The notes beneath the pieces are model-generated. The model did not search any database, had not been told where the DNA came from, and was given only the letters and a program-made list of their open reading frames with translations. From FEB-10 sp963710645 (GTDB lineage Bacteria; Acidobacteriota; Thermoanaerobaculia; Thermoanaerobaculales; Sulfomarinibacteraceae): a DNA stretch of 64,000 bases. The DNA is taken from the NCBI GenBank assembly GCA_963710645.1, contig CAVQBD010000002.1:310001-374000 (forward strand), written 5' to 3'. Below, piece by piece: positions 16,880 through 28,224 of the stretch. Numbering within the stretch: position 1 is the first letter of the stretch; the number at the start of each line of letters is the position of its first letter. The translations under genes and the position numbers were made by a program.

Positions 16880-17281
16880 TCAGCTTTCATCCGTGAGGGC
16901 CAGAAGACGGACGGAGAGATCATCCGGGATGCGTCTGGGCCGAACGTCGCCTGGGCGGACGTGTGCCATCAGGGTCGATGCCACCGCGGCAAGTTCGCCA
17001 TTGGCTTCAACCTGGTACTCGAAGGTGTATCGCGCGCCACGAAGATCGGCCACCCGCACGCCGACCCGAACCTCGTCATCCAGCCGAATCTGGCGCTTGT
17101 AGGTCACTTCGACTCGCGCTACCACGAAGGGTATCTGGGAGCCGCCTCCGAATCGTTCCCGCCACAACTCGGTGCGCGCAGTTTCGAGGAAGGTGACGAT
17201 GGTTGCGTTGTTGACGTGCCCTAGGGCGTCCACATCGCGCCACCGCACCTGAATTCGGCAATCGAATGGGTAGCCGTCCAT
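16880..17281 (-). CDS. acyl-CoA thioesterase, hotdog fold (YbgC/4HBT type)
   Basis: This 133-aa protein is a single hotdog domain. The 4-hydroxybenzoyl-CoA thioesterase signature is clear: VRWRDVDALGHVNNATIVTF, with the catalytic Asp and the G-H-V-N-N motif, followed by ETARTELW. It would hydrolyse acyl-CoA thioesters in the cytoplasm. The ATG at 17281 has TACTCT 7 nt upstream and gives the normal family length. It is divergent from the PPTase gene, with only 46 nt between the two start codons. Confidence 0.85.
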   Translation of the reverse strand: MDGYPFDCRIQVRWRDVDALGHVNNATIVTFLETARTELWRERFGGGSQIPFVVARVEVTYKRQIRLDDEVRVGVRVADLRGARYTFEYQVEANGELAAVASTLMAHVRPGDVRPRRIPDDLSVRLLALTDES

Positions 17282-17288
17282 GGTGATC

Positions 17289-17294
17289 AGAGTA
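17289..17294 (-). promoter_or_regulatory. -10 element TACTCT of a leaderless promoter (thioesterase)
   Basis: On the minus strand TACTCT is followed by 7 nt and the ATG at 17281. It belongs to a very short divergent promoter region shared with the PPTase gene. Confidence 0.5.
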
Positions 17295-17314
17295 GCAGTG
17301 CTCCCGCCGTCTGC

Positions 17315-17320
17315 TACGAT
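17315..17320 (+). promoter_or_regulatory. -10 element TACGAT of a leaderless promoter (PPTase)
   Basis: TACGAT is followed by 7 nt and the ATG at 17328. The divergent -10 hexamers lie only 20 nt apart, so the two polymerases would compete for the same DNA. Confidence 0.5.
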
Positions 17321-17327
17321 CCGGACC

Positions 17328-18056
17328 ATGGCCGAGACACCATCGAGCGAACGAGTGATCACCCTGTGGTGGACCCCGATTCACAGCAACGCGGTGGCTC
17401 TCGATGCCGTGGTTGATCGCCTTGACGCTGCTGAAAGACTACGAGTTGCTCGATTTCGGGTCGAAAGCGGTCGCCTTCGATACATCGCCGCACACGCCAT
17501 GGTGAGAACCCTGCTCGCTCGCCGGTTGGGCGTTGGTCCGGAGGCGCTCCGTTTCGTCGACGGTGCCCGCGGGAAACCGACGCTCTCCCATCCGTCCGTC
17601 CACCCCGAACCCCGGTTCAATCTCAGCCATTCAGGCGACGTGGCCGTCGTCGCGTTGGCGGACTCCGAGGTCGGCGTCGATGTGGAGGCACAGCGCGAGG
17701 TGCCGAATCTCGAACCGCTTGCCCGGAGGTTTTTTTCCGACGCCGAACGGGAATTTTTGACCTCGGTCTCCGGGACGGCGCGAGAAACGAGATTCCTCGG
17801 CATGTGGACCGCAAAGGAGGCCTACCTCAAGGCCGTTGGCAGCGGGGTCGCCATGCCGCTCAAACAACTCGAAATCGATCCCGAGGGGCCAGCCATCATG
17901 CGAATTGCCGGGGATCCTCACGCGGCGGCAGAGTGGAGTCTGCTCAGCGTCACGCTGCCTGGACCTGCGGTGTGTACCGCGGCCGTTCGCGGCCGGGGCT
18001 GGCGATTGGTTGTGCGGAGGTTCGACTGGGGCTATGGAGAATACGGTACGACGTAG
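17328..18056 (+). CDS. 4'-phosphopantetheinyl transferase, Sfp type
   Basis: This 242-aa enzyme transfers the phosphopantetheine arm of CoA to a Ser of a carrier protein. The Mg-binding motif VGVDVEAQREV lies near residue 115 and WTAKEAYLKAVGSGV (W-x2-K-E-x3-K) near residue 160, with the spacing and length of Sfp-type enzymes. FVDGARGKPTL and FNLSHSGDVAVVA are also typical. The start at 17328 is supported by TACGAT. The 3' end overlaps the convergent hemolysin III gene by 25 nt. No carrier protein or NRPS/PKS gene is present in the window. Confidence 0.9.
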   Translation: MAETPSSERVITLWWTPIHSNAVALDAVVDRLDAAERLRVARFRVESGRLRYIAAHAMVRTLLARRLGVGPEALRFVDGARGKPTLSHPSVHPEPRFNLSHSGDVAVVALADSEVGVDVEAQREVPNLEPLARRFFSDAEREFLTSVSGTARETRFLGMWTAKEAYLKAVGSGVAMPLKQLEIDPEGPAIMRIAGDPHAAAEWSLLSVTLPGPAVCTAAVRGRGWRLVVRRFDWGYGEYGTT

Positions 18057-18691
18057 TACAAGATGGCGAAGAAGTGGAGAGCGCTGCCCACGAGTACGAA
18101 CAGGTGCCAGATGGCGTGGTGATAGGGGAGCCTTCGCCACCCGTAGAAGGCAATCCCTGCGGTGTAGGCTATCCCGCCCAGCAGCATCAGGATCAGACCG
18201 CCCGGTTCCACCGCTCCAAGCAACGGTTTGACCGCAACCAACACGACCCAGCCCATGATGACGTACAGCGCCACCGAAAGCCCGCGCCACCTGTTCCCGA
18301 CCACGGTCCGAAGCACGATGCCGGCCAAGGCACAGCCCCAGACGACGCCGAAGAGGGACCAGCCCCAGGGCCCTCGCAGATTGATCAGGGTGAACGGCGT
18401 GTAGGTGCCGGCGATCAACAGAAATATGGCGCAGTGGTCGAGTACTCGCAGCACGGACTTGGCCCGTGGCTGGGAAATGCTGTGATAAAGCGTCGAGGCG
18501 GTGTAGAGCAGCACCATGGAGGCGCCGAAGATGCTGCATGCCACAACCTGCCACGGGTCGCCGGTAAGGCTGGCGAAAGCGACCATTACCGCAAGTCCGC
18601 CAATCGCCAGCGCTGCCCCCACCCCGTGGGTGATGCTGTTGGCGATTTCCTCGCCAAGGGTGTGGTTTGGCGCGACCCCGGTGGACCTCAT
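18032..18691 (-). CDS. hemolysin III / PAQR-like membrane protein
   Basis: This 219-aa protein has about seven hydrophobic segments and the hallmark residues of the hemolysin III/adiponectin receptor superfamily: NSITHGVGAAL, STLYHS, DHCAIFLLIAGTYTPF and HAIWHLFVLVGSALHF, whose His residues bind zinc in characterised relatives. It probably sits in the inner membrane; its substrate is unknown. It has the best promoter in the window, with TTGATG, 17 nt, TAGAAT and 6 nt to the ATG. Confidence 0.9.
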   Translation of the reverse strand: MRSTGVAPNHTLGEEIANSITHGVGAALAIGGLAVMVAFASLTGDPWQVVACSIFGASMVLLYTASTLYHSISQPRAKSVLRVLDHCAIFLLIAGTYTPFTLINLRGPWGWSLFGVVWGCALAGIVLRTVVGNRWRGLSVALYVIMGWVVLVAVKPLLGAVEPGGLILMLLGGIAYTAGIAFYGWRRLPYHHAIWHLFVLVGSALHFFAILYYVVPYSP

Positions 18692-18697
18692 GGGCGG

Positions 18698-18726
18698 ATT
18701 CTATCACTGCCGCAGTGCGGCATCAA
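18698..18726 (-). promoter_or_regulatory. sigma-70 promoter with palindromic spacer (hemolysin III)
   Basis: On the minus strand the -35 box TTGATG (18726-18721) is 17 nt from TAGAAT (18703-18698), which is 6 nt from the ATG. A perfect palindrome, TGCCGCA-C-TGCGGCA, occupies 18708-18722, filling most of the spacer and the end of the -35 box. That is the position of a classical repressor operator. Confidence 0.65.
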
Positions 18727-18916
18727 AAATCACTAAGTATGGACGGACTCGTTCCCGTTCCCGGTGCACATCATCAACGAATGGTAACCAGTGAACTTCG
18801 AATCAAGAGTCCACTGTCCGCTCGGTGGGTGAGCGGGTGGAAGATGTATGCTGTGAGTTTGGTGGAATACGGACGGGTCGTCCCGCCTTGTGCATCGCGA
18901 TGACAGGGAGGAATCC

Positions 18917-19567
18917 ATGCAGACCGTGAAACCGGGGGGTCAGAACGATCGTTCATTGATCGACAAGGACTCCAATTCGATCCCGAGCGGGAACGAAGAG
19001 CACATGATCGAACAGATTGCCAAACACATGGCGGCGATCATGGGCGAACTCAACCTCGATCTTGACGACCCGAATTTCCAGGAAACGCCCGAGAGGGTCG
19101 CCAAGATGTACCTGGAGATGTTCCACGGTCTGCGCGAGGGATCCCAGCCAAAGGTCACCACGTTCCCCAACGAGGGGGATTACCACCACATGGTGATCGA
19201 GAAGGAGATTCCCTTCTACTCCATGTGTGCCCATCATTTCGTTCCTTTTTATGGCCACGCCCACATCGCCTACATCCCGGAGTCGCGGATCGTGGGTCTG
19301 TCGAAGTTGCCGCGGATTCTGGAGTTCTACGCCAAGCGGCCACAGCTTCAGGAACGCCTCACAGAGCAGGTGGCGGAGTTCTTGTGGACGACCCTGAAGC
19401 CGCAGGGGGTGATGGTGGTGATCGAGGCCCGTCACCTTTGCGTGGAGATGCGGGGCGTCAAGAAGACCGGCGCCATGACTACCACGTCGGCGTTGCGTGG
19501 GTGCTTTGCCGACCGAAAGGTGCGCGAGGAGTTTCTCGCTCTCTTGAGCCGCCAGACTGCCTGGTAG
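18917..19567 (+). CDS. folE: GTP cyclohydrolase I
   Basis: This 216-aa enzyme converts GTP to dihydroneopterin triphosphate, the first step of folate synthesis. It carries ETPERVAKMYLEMF, the zinc- and substrate-binding SMCAHHFVPFYGHAHIAYIP, GLSKLPRI, and EARHLCVEMRGVKKTGAMTT. All catalytic Cys and His residues are in place. The ATG at 18917 has a strong ribosome binding site (AGGGAGGA), so it is preferred over an in-frame upstream ATG. About the first 35 residues are a non-conserved polar extension. Confidence 0.95.
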   Translation: MQTVKPGGQNDRSLIDKDSNSIPSGNEEHMIEQIAKHMAAIMGELNLDLDDPNFQETPERVAKMYLEMFHGLREGSQPKVTTFPNEGDYHHMVIEKEIPFYSMCAHHFVPFYGHAHIAYIPESRIVGLSKLPRILEFYAKRPQLQERLTEQVAEFLWTTLKPQGVMVVIEARHLCVEMRGVKKTGAMTTTSALRGCFADRKVREEFLALLSRQTAW

Positions 19568-19568
19568 A

Positions 19569-19589
19569 GGTTCCGGGTTGCGGTTTGTT
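19569..19589. repeat. weak GGTTCCG-type heptamer array after folE
   Basis: GGTTCCG, GGTTGCG and GTTTGTT start 2 nt behind the folE stop codon. A 9-nt period motif (GGTGTGGAA, AGTGTGGAG) follows near 19608-19627. Both are degenerate, so this is less certain than the other arrays. Confidence 0.4.
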
Positions 19590-19707
19590 CCTCACCCACT
19601 CGGTATGGAGGGTGTGGAAAGTGTGGAGGTGCGGTGGTCAGCGTCCGCACCTTCCGCGAGGGAGGGCGGGGGTGTTCCTTGTCCCCTGCTCCTGGGTGGG
19701 CGGGCGG

Positions 19708-20157
19708 CTACTCGACTCGCAGGAACAGGTACATGTTCCTCGTTGCCAAGAGAGCATCGCCGGGGACCGAGAAATTCGATTGGAAGACTTTGGACTTGCC
19801 GCCGCCGAGGCGGTACTCGGGGCACGCGAGGCGTTGCAGTTGAGCCCCCTGCTCATCCTCCAACAGTAAAACAACCGTGAAATCAACGCCTGCCCTTCGC
19901 TGATTACTCATCTCGAGGTCGACCGTGACAGCGTGTTTTCCGCCCGCCTCCGGCGTGCCACCATCTTTGGTTGCCACGCGGACCCGTTCCCAGATGACGC
20001 CGTCGATTGAGATTCTGGGTTCAAGATCGGAACCGATGCTGTAGGGCACATCCTCCTGATGGGGGTTGTCCACCTGGCGCACCGGTGCCTCCTGGGCCGA
20101 AGCCGCCGCCGCCACGAGGCCGATGATGAGGAACGAGTAGCATATTCTACGTGGCAT
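19708..20157 (-). CDS. small secreted protein of unknown function
   Basis: This 149-aa protein has a Sec signal peptide (MPRRICYSFLIIGLVAAAAS, cleavage near ASAQE). The mature ~128 residues look like one beta-sandwich domain (AVTVDLEMSNQRRAGVDFTV, then LLLEDEQGAQ). One Cys remains in the mature part. It lies downstream of the CsgG-like gene on the same strand with a 150-nt gap. I do not recognise a family; a periplasmic or surface role is an inference. Confidence 0.7.
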   Translation of the reverse strand: MPRRICYSFLIIGLVAAAASAQEAPVRQVDNPHQEDVPYSIGSDLEPRISIDGVIWERVRVATKDGGTPEAGGKHAVTVDLEMSNQRRAGVDFTVVLLLEDEQGAQLQRLACPEYRLGGGKSKVFQSNFSVPGDALLATRNMYLFLRVE

Positions 20158-20307
20158 CTCTTCGCCTTACTCCTGAACGGAAGTACCTCTCGATACCGGT
20201 GTTAGTACATGAAGACGCCGTCTTGCCGGTGGTACGCCACCCGTCCGACTCTCCGATTGGTGATTGGAGACGAGCGGAAGCCGGAGTCTCGTCCCCGGCG
20301 GTGAAAC

Positions 20308-21222
20308 CTAGCGCGGGTGGACCTTCATACCCTTGCCCACACCGCTCGCGTCCCCCGCCACGACGTCGCAGATAGTGAGCTTCTCCTTGACCTGGCTGGC
20401 CCGTATGCGGCACAGCTCGGTCATGTCCTCGTCGAGGATCTCGCCGGTGTCAGGATCTCGGATCACCTCCACCGTGCCAACCGTAAACTCCTGGCCCGTG
20501 GTGACACCCTCGCGAGAGCCCCGGTTGATGTAGACATTGCCTCCCTTGGTCATGACCACCGAGCCGGTCCAAGGGATGTTCGGCAGCTGTGACTCCATAA
20601 ATGCCACCGCCTCGGCGCAGGCAGCCTGAACCGCGAGTCCCACGTTGTCATCGGCGTGACCTCCAAAGGCCGCCCCCCAGCTCCCGGTGGAGTATCCGAT
20701 GTCAGCCTTCTTTTTCTTCGATTTGCCGACCACGCTCTGGCTTGCCAGTACCTGACCGGTGGTGGAGTCGACAATGTAGATCGTGGCGTTCACCTCGCCC
20801 TGACCACCGCCGCCGCCGACCCTGAAACCTTTGACCCGGATGCCTCCCCCGCCGCCCTTTGTGTTGTCCTGGACGTGGGTGATGGCGCCCTTGACCAACA
20901 ATTGGGCAGGTGTCAGTTGGCCGCTGACTGGGGCCTTGGAACCGCCGGCGGTGGCACCCGAAGCAGCCAAGTCCTGTTCCGCCATCGCCTCGTACCGCAT
21001 GTCCTTCTCCCCCAGAACGATGAAATGACCCGTCTGGTTGAGCATGTCGGTGAGTACGGTCCCCCAGGCGTTGCCGAGGTCCCACTGGCCATGCCAGCCG
21101 GCCTGGTTCTCGAATTGGGTGACGGTGATGGAGTAGCGCAGGCCGCCGGTGGCGTCTTGGGCGAAGGCTGCTCCGCACAGAGCAAGATTCAGGATGATCC
21201 CACAGGCCAGGATTCGTCGCAT
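20308..21222 (-). CDS. CsgG/HfaB-family secreted protein
   Basis: This 304-aa protein has a signal peptide (cleavage near AAFAQDA) but no lipobox Cys. The domain resembles CsgG, the curli secretion family: ITVTQFENQAGW, a region where GTVLTDMLNQTGHFIVLGE matches the family helix, then VKGAITHVQ and NATIYIVDSTTGQVL. A Gly-rich insert (GGGGGIRVKGFRVGGGGG) is unusual. The C-terminus adds a domain with GGNVYINRGSREGVTTGQEF, which resembles a FlgT/SH3-like unit. The ATG has a GGAGG site 7 nt upstream. No curli subunit gene is in the window. Confidence 0.78.
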   Translation of the reverse strand: MRRILACGIILNLALCGAAFAQDATGGLRYSITVTQFENQAGWHGQWDLGNAWGTVLTDMLNQTGHFIVLGEKDMRYEAMAEQDLAASGATAGGSKAPVSGQLTPAQLLVKGAITHVQDNTKGGGGGIRVKGFRVGGGGGQGEVNATIYIVDSTTGQVLASQSVVGKSKKKKADIGYSTGSWGAAFGGHADDNVGLAVQAACAEAVAFMESQLPNIPWTGSVVMTKGGNVYINRGSREGVTTGQEFTVGTVEVIRDPDTGEILDEDMTELCRIRASQVKEKLTICDVVAGDASGVGKGMKVHPR

Positions 21223-21336
21223 GGATGCACCTCCAACTCTCTCGTTGCGTTGGACAATATCCTAGCCTGGATTCACATCCCCGTCACGTTGCAGGAGTGA
21301 AAGGTCGCCCCCCTGATACGAACCGTGCGGGCCTGA

Positions 21337-21780
21337 CTATCCGGGGTACTTGCAGGTTATGAAGTTGACCAGGTCCTGGATGTGGAACTCCTGGTGGCGG
21401 GTGACCCAGTGGGTGAGGTCACCCGACGAGACCAGGCCAACCAGCCGATCGTCCTCCACGACCGGAAGGTGCCGGCAGCGTTTTTCCGAGACGATGGCCA
21501 TGGCCTCGGACACGGTGGCGGTGGCGGTGACCACCACCGGCTCGGCGGTCATGACGTCGGCCACCAAGGTGGTATCGGGGCTCCGGCCCTCGTCCACAAT
21601 GCGACACAGAACGTCCCGCTCGGTGAAGATCCCCACGAGGTCCTCGCCGTTCATTACCAGGAGCGCGCCGATCCTCTCGTGGTTCATTTTGCGAACCGCA
21701 TCGATCACCGTGGATGTGGGTGCTACCCAGTGGACCGCGTGGCCCTTGTTTTCGAGAAGAGTCCGAAGTGTCTCCTTCAT
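21337..21780 (-). CDS. CBS-domain protein
   Basis: This 147-aa protein consists of two CBS motifs and little else. The first contains NHERIGALLVMNGEDLVGIF and TERDVLCRIV, the second VMTAEPVVVTATATVSEAM and RCRHLPVVEDDRLVGLVSSG. Such pairs bind adenine nucleotides (AMP, ATP, SAM) and usually regulate a partner. GGAGGG directly upstream of the ATG at 21780 decides the start. It follows maeB on the same strand with about 110 nt between them. Confidence 0.9.
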   Translation of the reverse strand: MKETLRTLLENKGHAVHWVAPTSTVIDAVRKMNHERIGALLVMNGEDLVGIFTERDVLCRIVDEGRSPDTTLVADVMTAEPVVVTATATVSEAMAIVSEKRCRHLPVVEDDRLVGLVSSGDLTHWVTRHQEFHIQDLVNFITCKYPG

Positions 21781-21888
21781 GTTCCCTCCGAGTACACCGG
21801 TCACCCAGTGATTGAACCACGCGCCAAAGCCCGGTGTCCATCCTGGTGTCCCGATGTGTTGTCCATCCCTACAACCTCGGTGGGCGTT

Positions 21889-24168
<2,280 letters not shown>

Positions 24169-24313
24169 GGTGATGACTCCTCAGCGGTGTCGTGTGGATC
24201 CAAAATACTGCCGGCCCACGAAGGGGGAACATAGTCCTCGGAAGCGCGGAGGTCAACCACCTTGGCCAGGCAGCAGGGAGCGGGTCGAATCAGAAATGTG
24301 AAATGAACCCAAC

Positions 24314-25464
<1,151 letters not shown>

Positions 25465-25525
25465 GTCGCCTCCAGTTGCTTAAACATAACCCGGAAATGT
25501 GACGGATTGATGACGGGTTGGTGGC

Positions 25526-25625
25526 GGGACTCGGGACTCGGGACTCAGAGTTTGAGGCCACTGGGGGTTGGGGGAGGTATATGGCGAATGGTAAATAGTG
25601 AATAGTGAATGGTGAATAGTGATGG
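25526..25625. repeat. GGGACTC and GTGAATA heptamer arrays between ddl and namZ
   Basis: GGGACTC occurs three times at 25526-25546. GCGAATG/GTAAATA/GTGAATA/GTGAATG/GTGAATA/GTGATGG follow at 25584-25625. A G-rich stretch (GGGGGTTGGGGGAGG) separates them. The 250-nt gap contains no gene that I can see. Confidence 0.88.
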
Positions 25626-25714
25626 GGAGAGGGAGAAAGAACGTCTCTCCCTTGGGAGCCGAGGGATCTTCCATATCGCAGCCCGGATGGCCTAGGTCAT
25701 CCTGCCCGTGGGCG

Positions 25715-26908
25715 TCACTCTTCGTGGTACAGGAGGATGCCGTCCAACGACGCCTCGAAGGTCGAGACGTACGGCCGCCAGGATTCGAACAGCTCCTCCA
25801 GCGGTCCACCGGACTCGATCGCCACGCGGGCCGCCGGAGATCCGGTGAGAAGGTCGAGGGCCGGGATGTCGGAGACGAACTCGTATGGATCGGGCCGCCA
25901 ACCGAAAGCGACCGGGTCCAGGTCATGGATGGTCTTGAGAATCTCGAGACCCAGGGCGACAGGACGCAATTCATCTCGGTCGGTGACGTGGATCTCCACG
26001 CCCTCACAGACTGCACCGCCGTGCTTGCCGAACATGGGCCGAAACCGTGAGGCCCGGAACGCCGCCCCGGGAATCGAGTGGGCCCGAAGCCTCCGCACGA
26101 GCTCCAGCCCGTCGATCCATGGAGCGCCGACCAGGTGGAAGGGACTGGTGGTTCCACGGCCCTCGGACAGGGTGGTCGCCTCCACGAGGCAGAGACCCGG
26201 GTAGATCGCCACGGTGTCGAGGGTCGGCATGTTCGGTGACGGCGGGACCCAGGGCAGGCCCGAATCGTCCAACCAGATCTTTCGCCGCCACCCCTCGCAC
26301 ACCAGCACGGTGAGTTCCAGATTCGGGTACCGTTCCCGATGCAGCAGCAGCGCCAACTCGCCCAGCGTCAAGCCGTGGCGGATTGGTGTGGGGAGTCGTC
26401 CAACAAAGGACTCGAATCCAGGCTCCACCGGGGGGCCTTCGCGGGCGAGTCCACCCATGGGATTGGGTCGATCCAGGACCACGATCTCGACCGTTGATCG
26501 TTCGCACGCGGCCATCATGGCGTCCATCGTGGCGGCGAAGGTGTAGTAGCGGCAGCCGATGTCCGGGAGGTCCACCAACACCACATCGACTCCGTCGAGG
26601 TCCGCGTCACTGGGCATGAGGGTTGCCGCTTCAACGCCATAGAGCGACCGCACCTGCAGTCCGGTCAGCGGATCCGGCCGGTCGGCCACCGTTTCCATGT
26701 CCTGTTCCACCCCGTCGAGTCCGTGCTCGGGTGCAAAGAGCCGAACCGGCGATCCGGGCAGGACGCTTTGCAGGGCGGTCCTCGCCGGATCCAGCCCCGC
26801 CGTCACAGAGGCCTGGTTGGCGAGCATCGCCCACCGTCGATCACCCACGTGACCGAAGTCGTCGAGCAGCACGTCGAGGCCAGTCTTCACCCGTTTCACA
26901 TCAGCCAT
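25715..26908 (-). CDS. namZ: exo-beta-N-acetylmuramidase NamZ (DUF1343)
   Basis: This 397-aa protein matches DUF1343/NamZ along its length: KTGLDVLLDDFGHVGDRRWA, MLANQASVTAGLDPART, LFAPEHGLDGVEQDMETV, VDLPDIGCRYYTFAATMDAM, VLDRPNPMGG, PSPNMPTLDTVAIYPGLCLVEAT and SEGRGTTSPFHLVGAPW. Characterised members remove terminal MurNAc from peptidoglycan fragments for recycling. No signal peptide is visible, whereas several relatives are exported. It probably works with ddl in cell-wall metabolism. GGAG precedes the ATG. Confidence 0.9.
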   Translation of the reverse strand: MADVKRVKTGLDVLLDDFGHVGDRRWAMLANQASVTAGLDPARTALQSVLPGSPVRLFAPEHGLDGVEQDMETVADRPDPLTGLQVRSLYGVEAATLMPSDADLDGVDVVLVDLPDIGCRYYTFAATMDAMMAACERSTVEIVVLDRPNPMGGLAREGPPVEPGFESFVGRLPTPIRHGLTLGELALLLHRERYPNLELTVLVCEGWRRKIWLDDSGLPWVPPSPNMPTLDTVAIYPGLCLVEATTLSEGRGTTSPFHLVGAPWIDGLELVRRLRAHSIPGAAFRASRFRPMFGKHGGAVCEGVEIHVTDRDELRPVALGLEILKTIHDLDPVAFGWRPDPYEFVSDIPALDLLTGSPAARVAIESGGPLEELFESWRPYVSTFEASLDGILLYHEE

Positions 26909-26978
26909 GGTAACTCCGCCATCGATGACCGGGTGGATTGGCGGCTGTCATCGCGGGGGATGGAGGGCGGGCCGTTGT

Positions 26979-28139
26979 TCAGAGCCCGGCGTCGGACCAT
27001 ACCGACAGATCACCCGATTCGAAACCGTCGGTGAAGAGGGTGGTCATCACGACCCAGGCGTGGCCGTTGTTCTCGGGCACCGGATCGACCTCGTTGCTGT
27101 CGGTGGTGAAGATGAACGTGCTCAGCTCGAAGCTGCCTCCCGGCATGGCGCCCATGGACACGGTGACCGGCTCCCCTCCCTCAAGTGCGGCAATCAACTC
27201 CTCTCCATCGGTTGTCGAGAGCATGATCACCGGTATGTCGATGGTCCCGGCGTCGCCTCCACCGGGCATCGGAACGACGCACTCCGAGCTGTCCGGACCG
27301 AGACCTGTGCACCGACCGTCGTTGACCACTATGACCCCTGCAGCGCCGGCCGTTTGGGCGTGGGTCGCCTTGTCAAAGTACGGGCACTCGCCTCGCCGGA
27401 CCAAAGCGATCCTGCCCGCGGTGAATCCCACAAGCGTGTCGCAGGCGAGGGTCGGGTCGCCGAACCCGCCGCCATCGTCCGCGATCTCGAGGCCGGCCGT
27501 GATGGGATCCATCAGCGAAAGCCTGGGCCCGAAGCAGTCTTCAAGCTCGAAACAACCTCCGACGAGATCGTTGCAGCTCAACCCCGAGGTGTATCTGGGA
27601 GAACCCTCGGAGTAGTACATCCGGTGGGGGGTGAGTGCCGGCCAGTACTCCCGGGCCAGATGAGCGGGTTCGATGATCACCATCTTGCCGAATCTGGGAG
27701 GTTCCATGGGGATCGGGAGGTCGAAAGTGAAGGACCCTTCACCACCAGGTGTCAGTCCTTGCATCGGACCTGGCGGGACGGGCCCCTGAAGCTGAATCAG
27801 GAGGCTCTCGCAGGAGCCGTCGTCGATGAACAACATGGGGGAGTTTCCGAGTGTGTCGGTTCCCGATGCGGAGGATAGGAGGGCGTCGAACTGCTCGCCC
27901 GTGAGTTGGTCGAGCGAGGCCGGCAGCCCGGAGGGAATGGCCACGTTGAGGTATGGCGTCTGGGCTTCATCGGGGCCCGCATTTGCGTATCGGATGGTGA
28001 AGGTGGCCAACTCGCCGGCCGAGACATGCGACGCTCCCGCAGCAGTGGATGACAGGTCGGATTCACCGGCCCAGGCCGGCCACGACCAAATGAACACCAT
28101 TGTTGCGGCGATCAGACGGGCAGGCGCACTGTTCGGCAT
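26979..28139 (-). CDS. secreted PA-domain protein
   Basis: This 386-aa protein has a signal peptide (IAATMVFIWSWPAWAGES). A DUF11-like beta domain follows (ELATFTIRYANAGPDEAQTP), then a long region and a protease-associated (PA) domain (RIALVRRGECPYFDKATHAQ, AGAAGVIVVNDGRC, IDIPVIMLSTTDGEELI). No protease catalytic motif is visible, so binding or surface display is more likely than proteolysis. It ends DGFESGDLSVWSDAGL, a motif shared with its paralogue and resembling a sorting tail. It is about 85 nt from that paralogue, on the same strand. TATCAT lies 7 nt before the ATG. Confidence 0.8.
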   Translation of the reverse strand: MPNSAPARLIAATMVFIWSWPAWAGESDLSSTAAGASHVSAGELATFTIRYANAGPDEAQTPYLNVAIPSGLPASLDQLTGEQFDALLSSASGTDTLGNSPMLFIDDGSCESLLIQLQGPVPPGPMQGLTPGGEGSFTFDLPIPMEPPRFGKMVIIEPAHLAREYWPALTPHRMYYSEGSPRYTSGLSCNDLVGGCFELEDCFGPRLSLMDPITAGLEIADDGGGFGDPTLACDTLVGFTAGRIALVRRGECPYFDKATHAQTAGAAGVIVVNDGRCTGLGPDSSECVVPMPGGGDAGTIDIPVIMLSTTDGEELIAALEGGEPVTVSMGAMPGGSFELSTFIFTTDSNEVDPVPENNGHAWVVMTTLFTDGFESGDLSVWSDAGL

Positions 28140-28146
28140 TTTCTCG

Positions 28147-28152
28147 ATGATA
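28147..28152 (-). promoter_or_regulatory. -10 element TATCAT of a leaderless promoter
   Basis: On the minus strand TATCAT is followed by 7 nt and the ATG at 28139, with no ribosome binding site. The paralogue upstream has a GGAGG site instead, so the two copies differ in how translation starts. Confidence 0.5.
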
Positions 28153-28224
28153 TCACCGATGTCCCTCCGCCCCCGCGGGTCTTCGTAGCGATGACTGAAC
28201 TCGGGCGCTCACCGCGTACACCGG

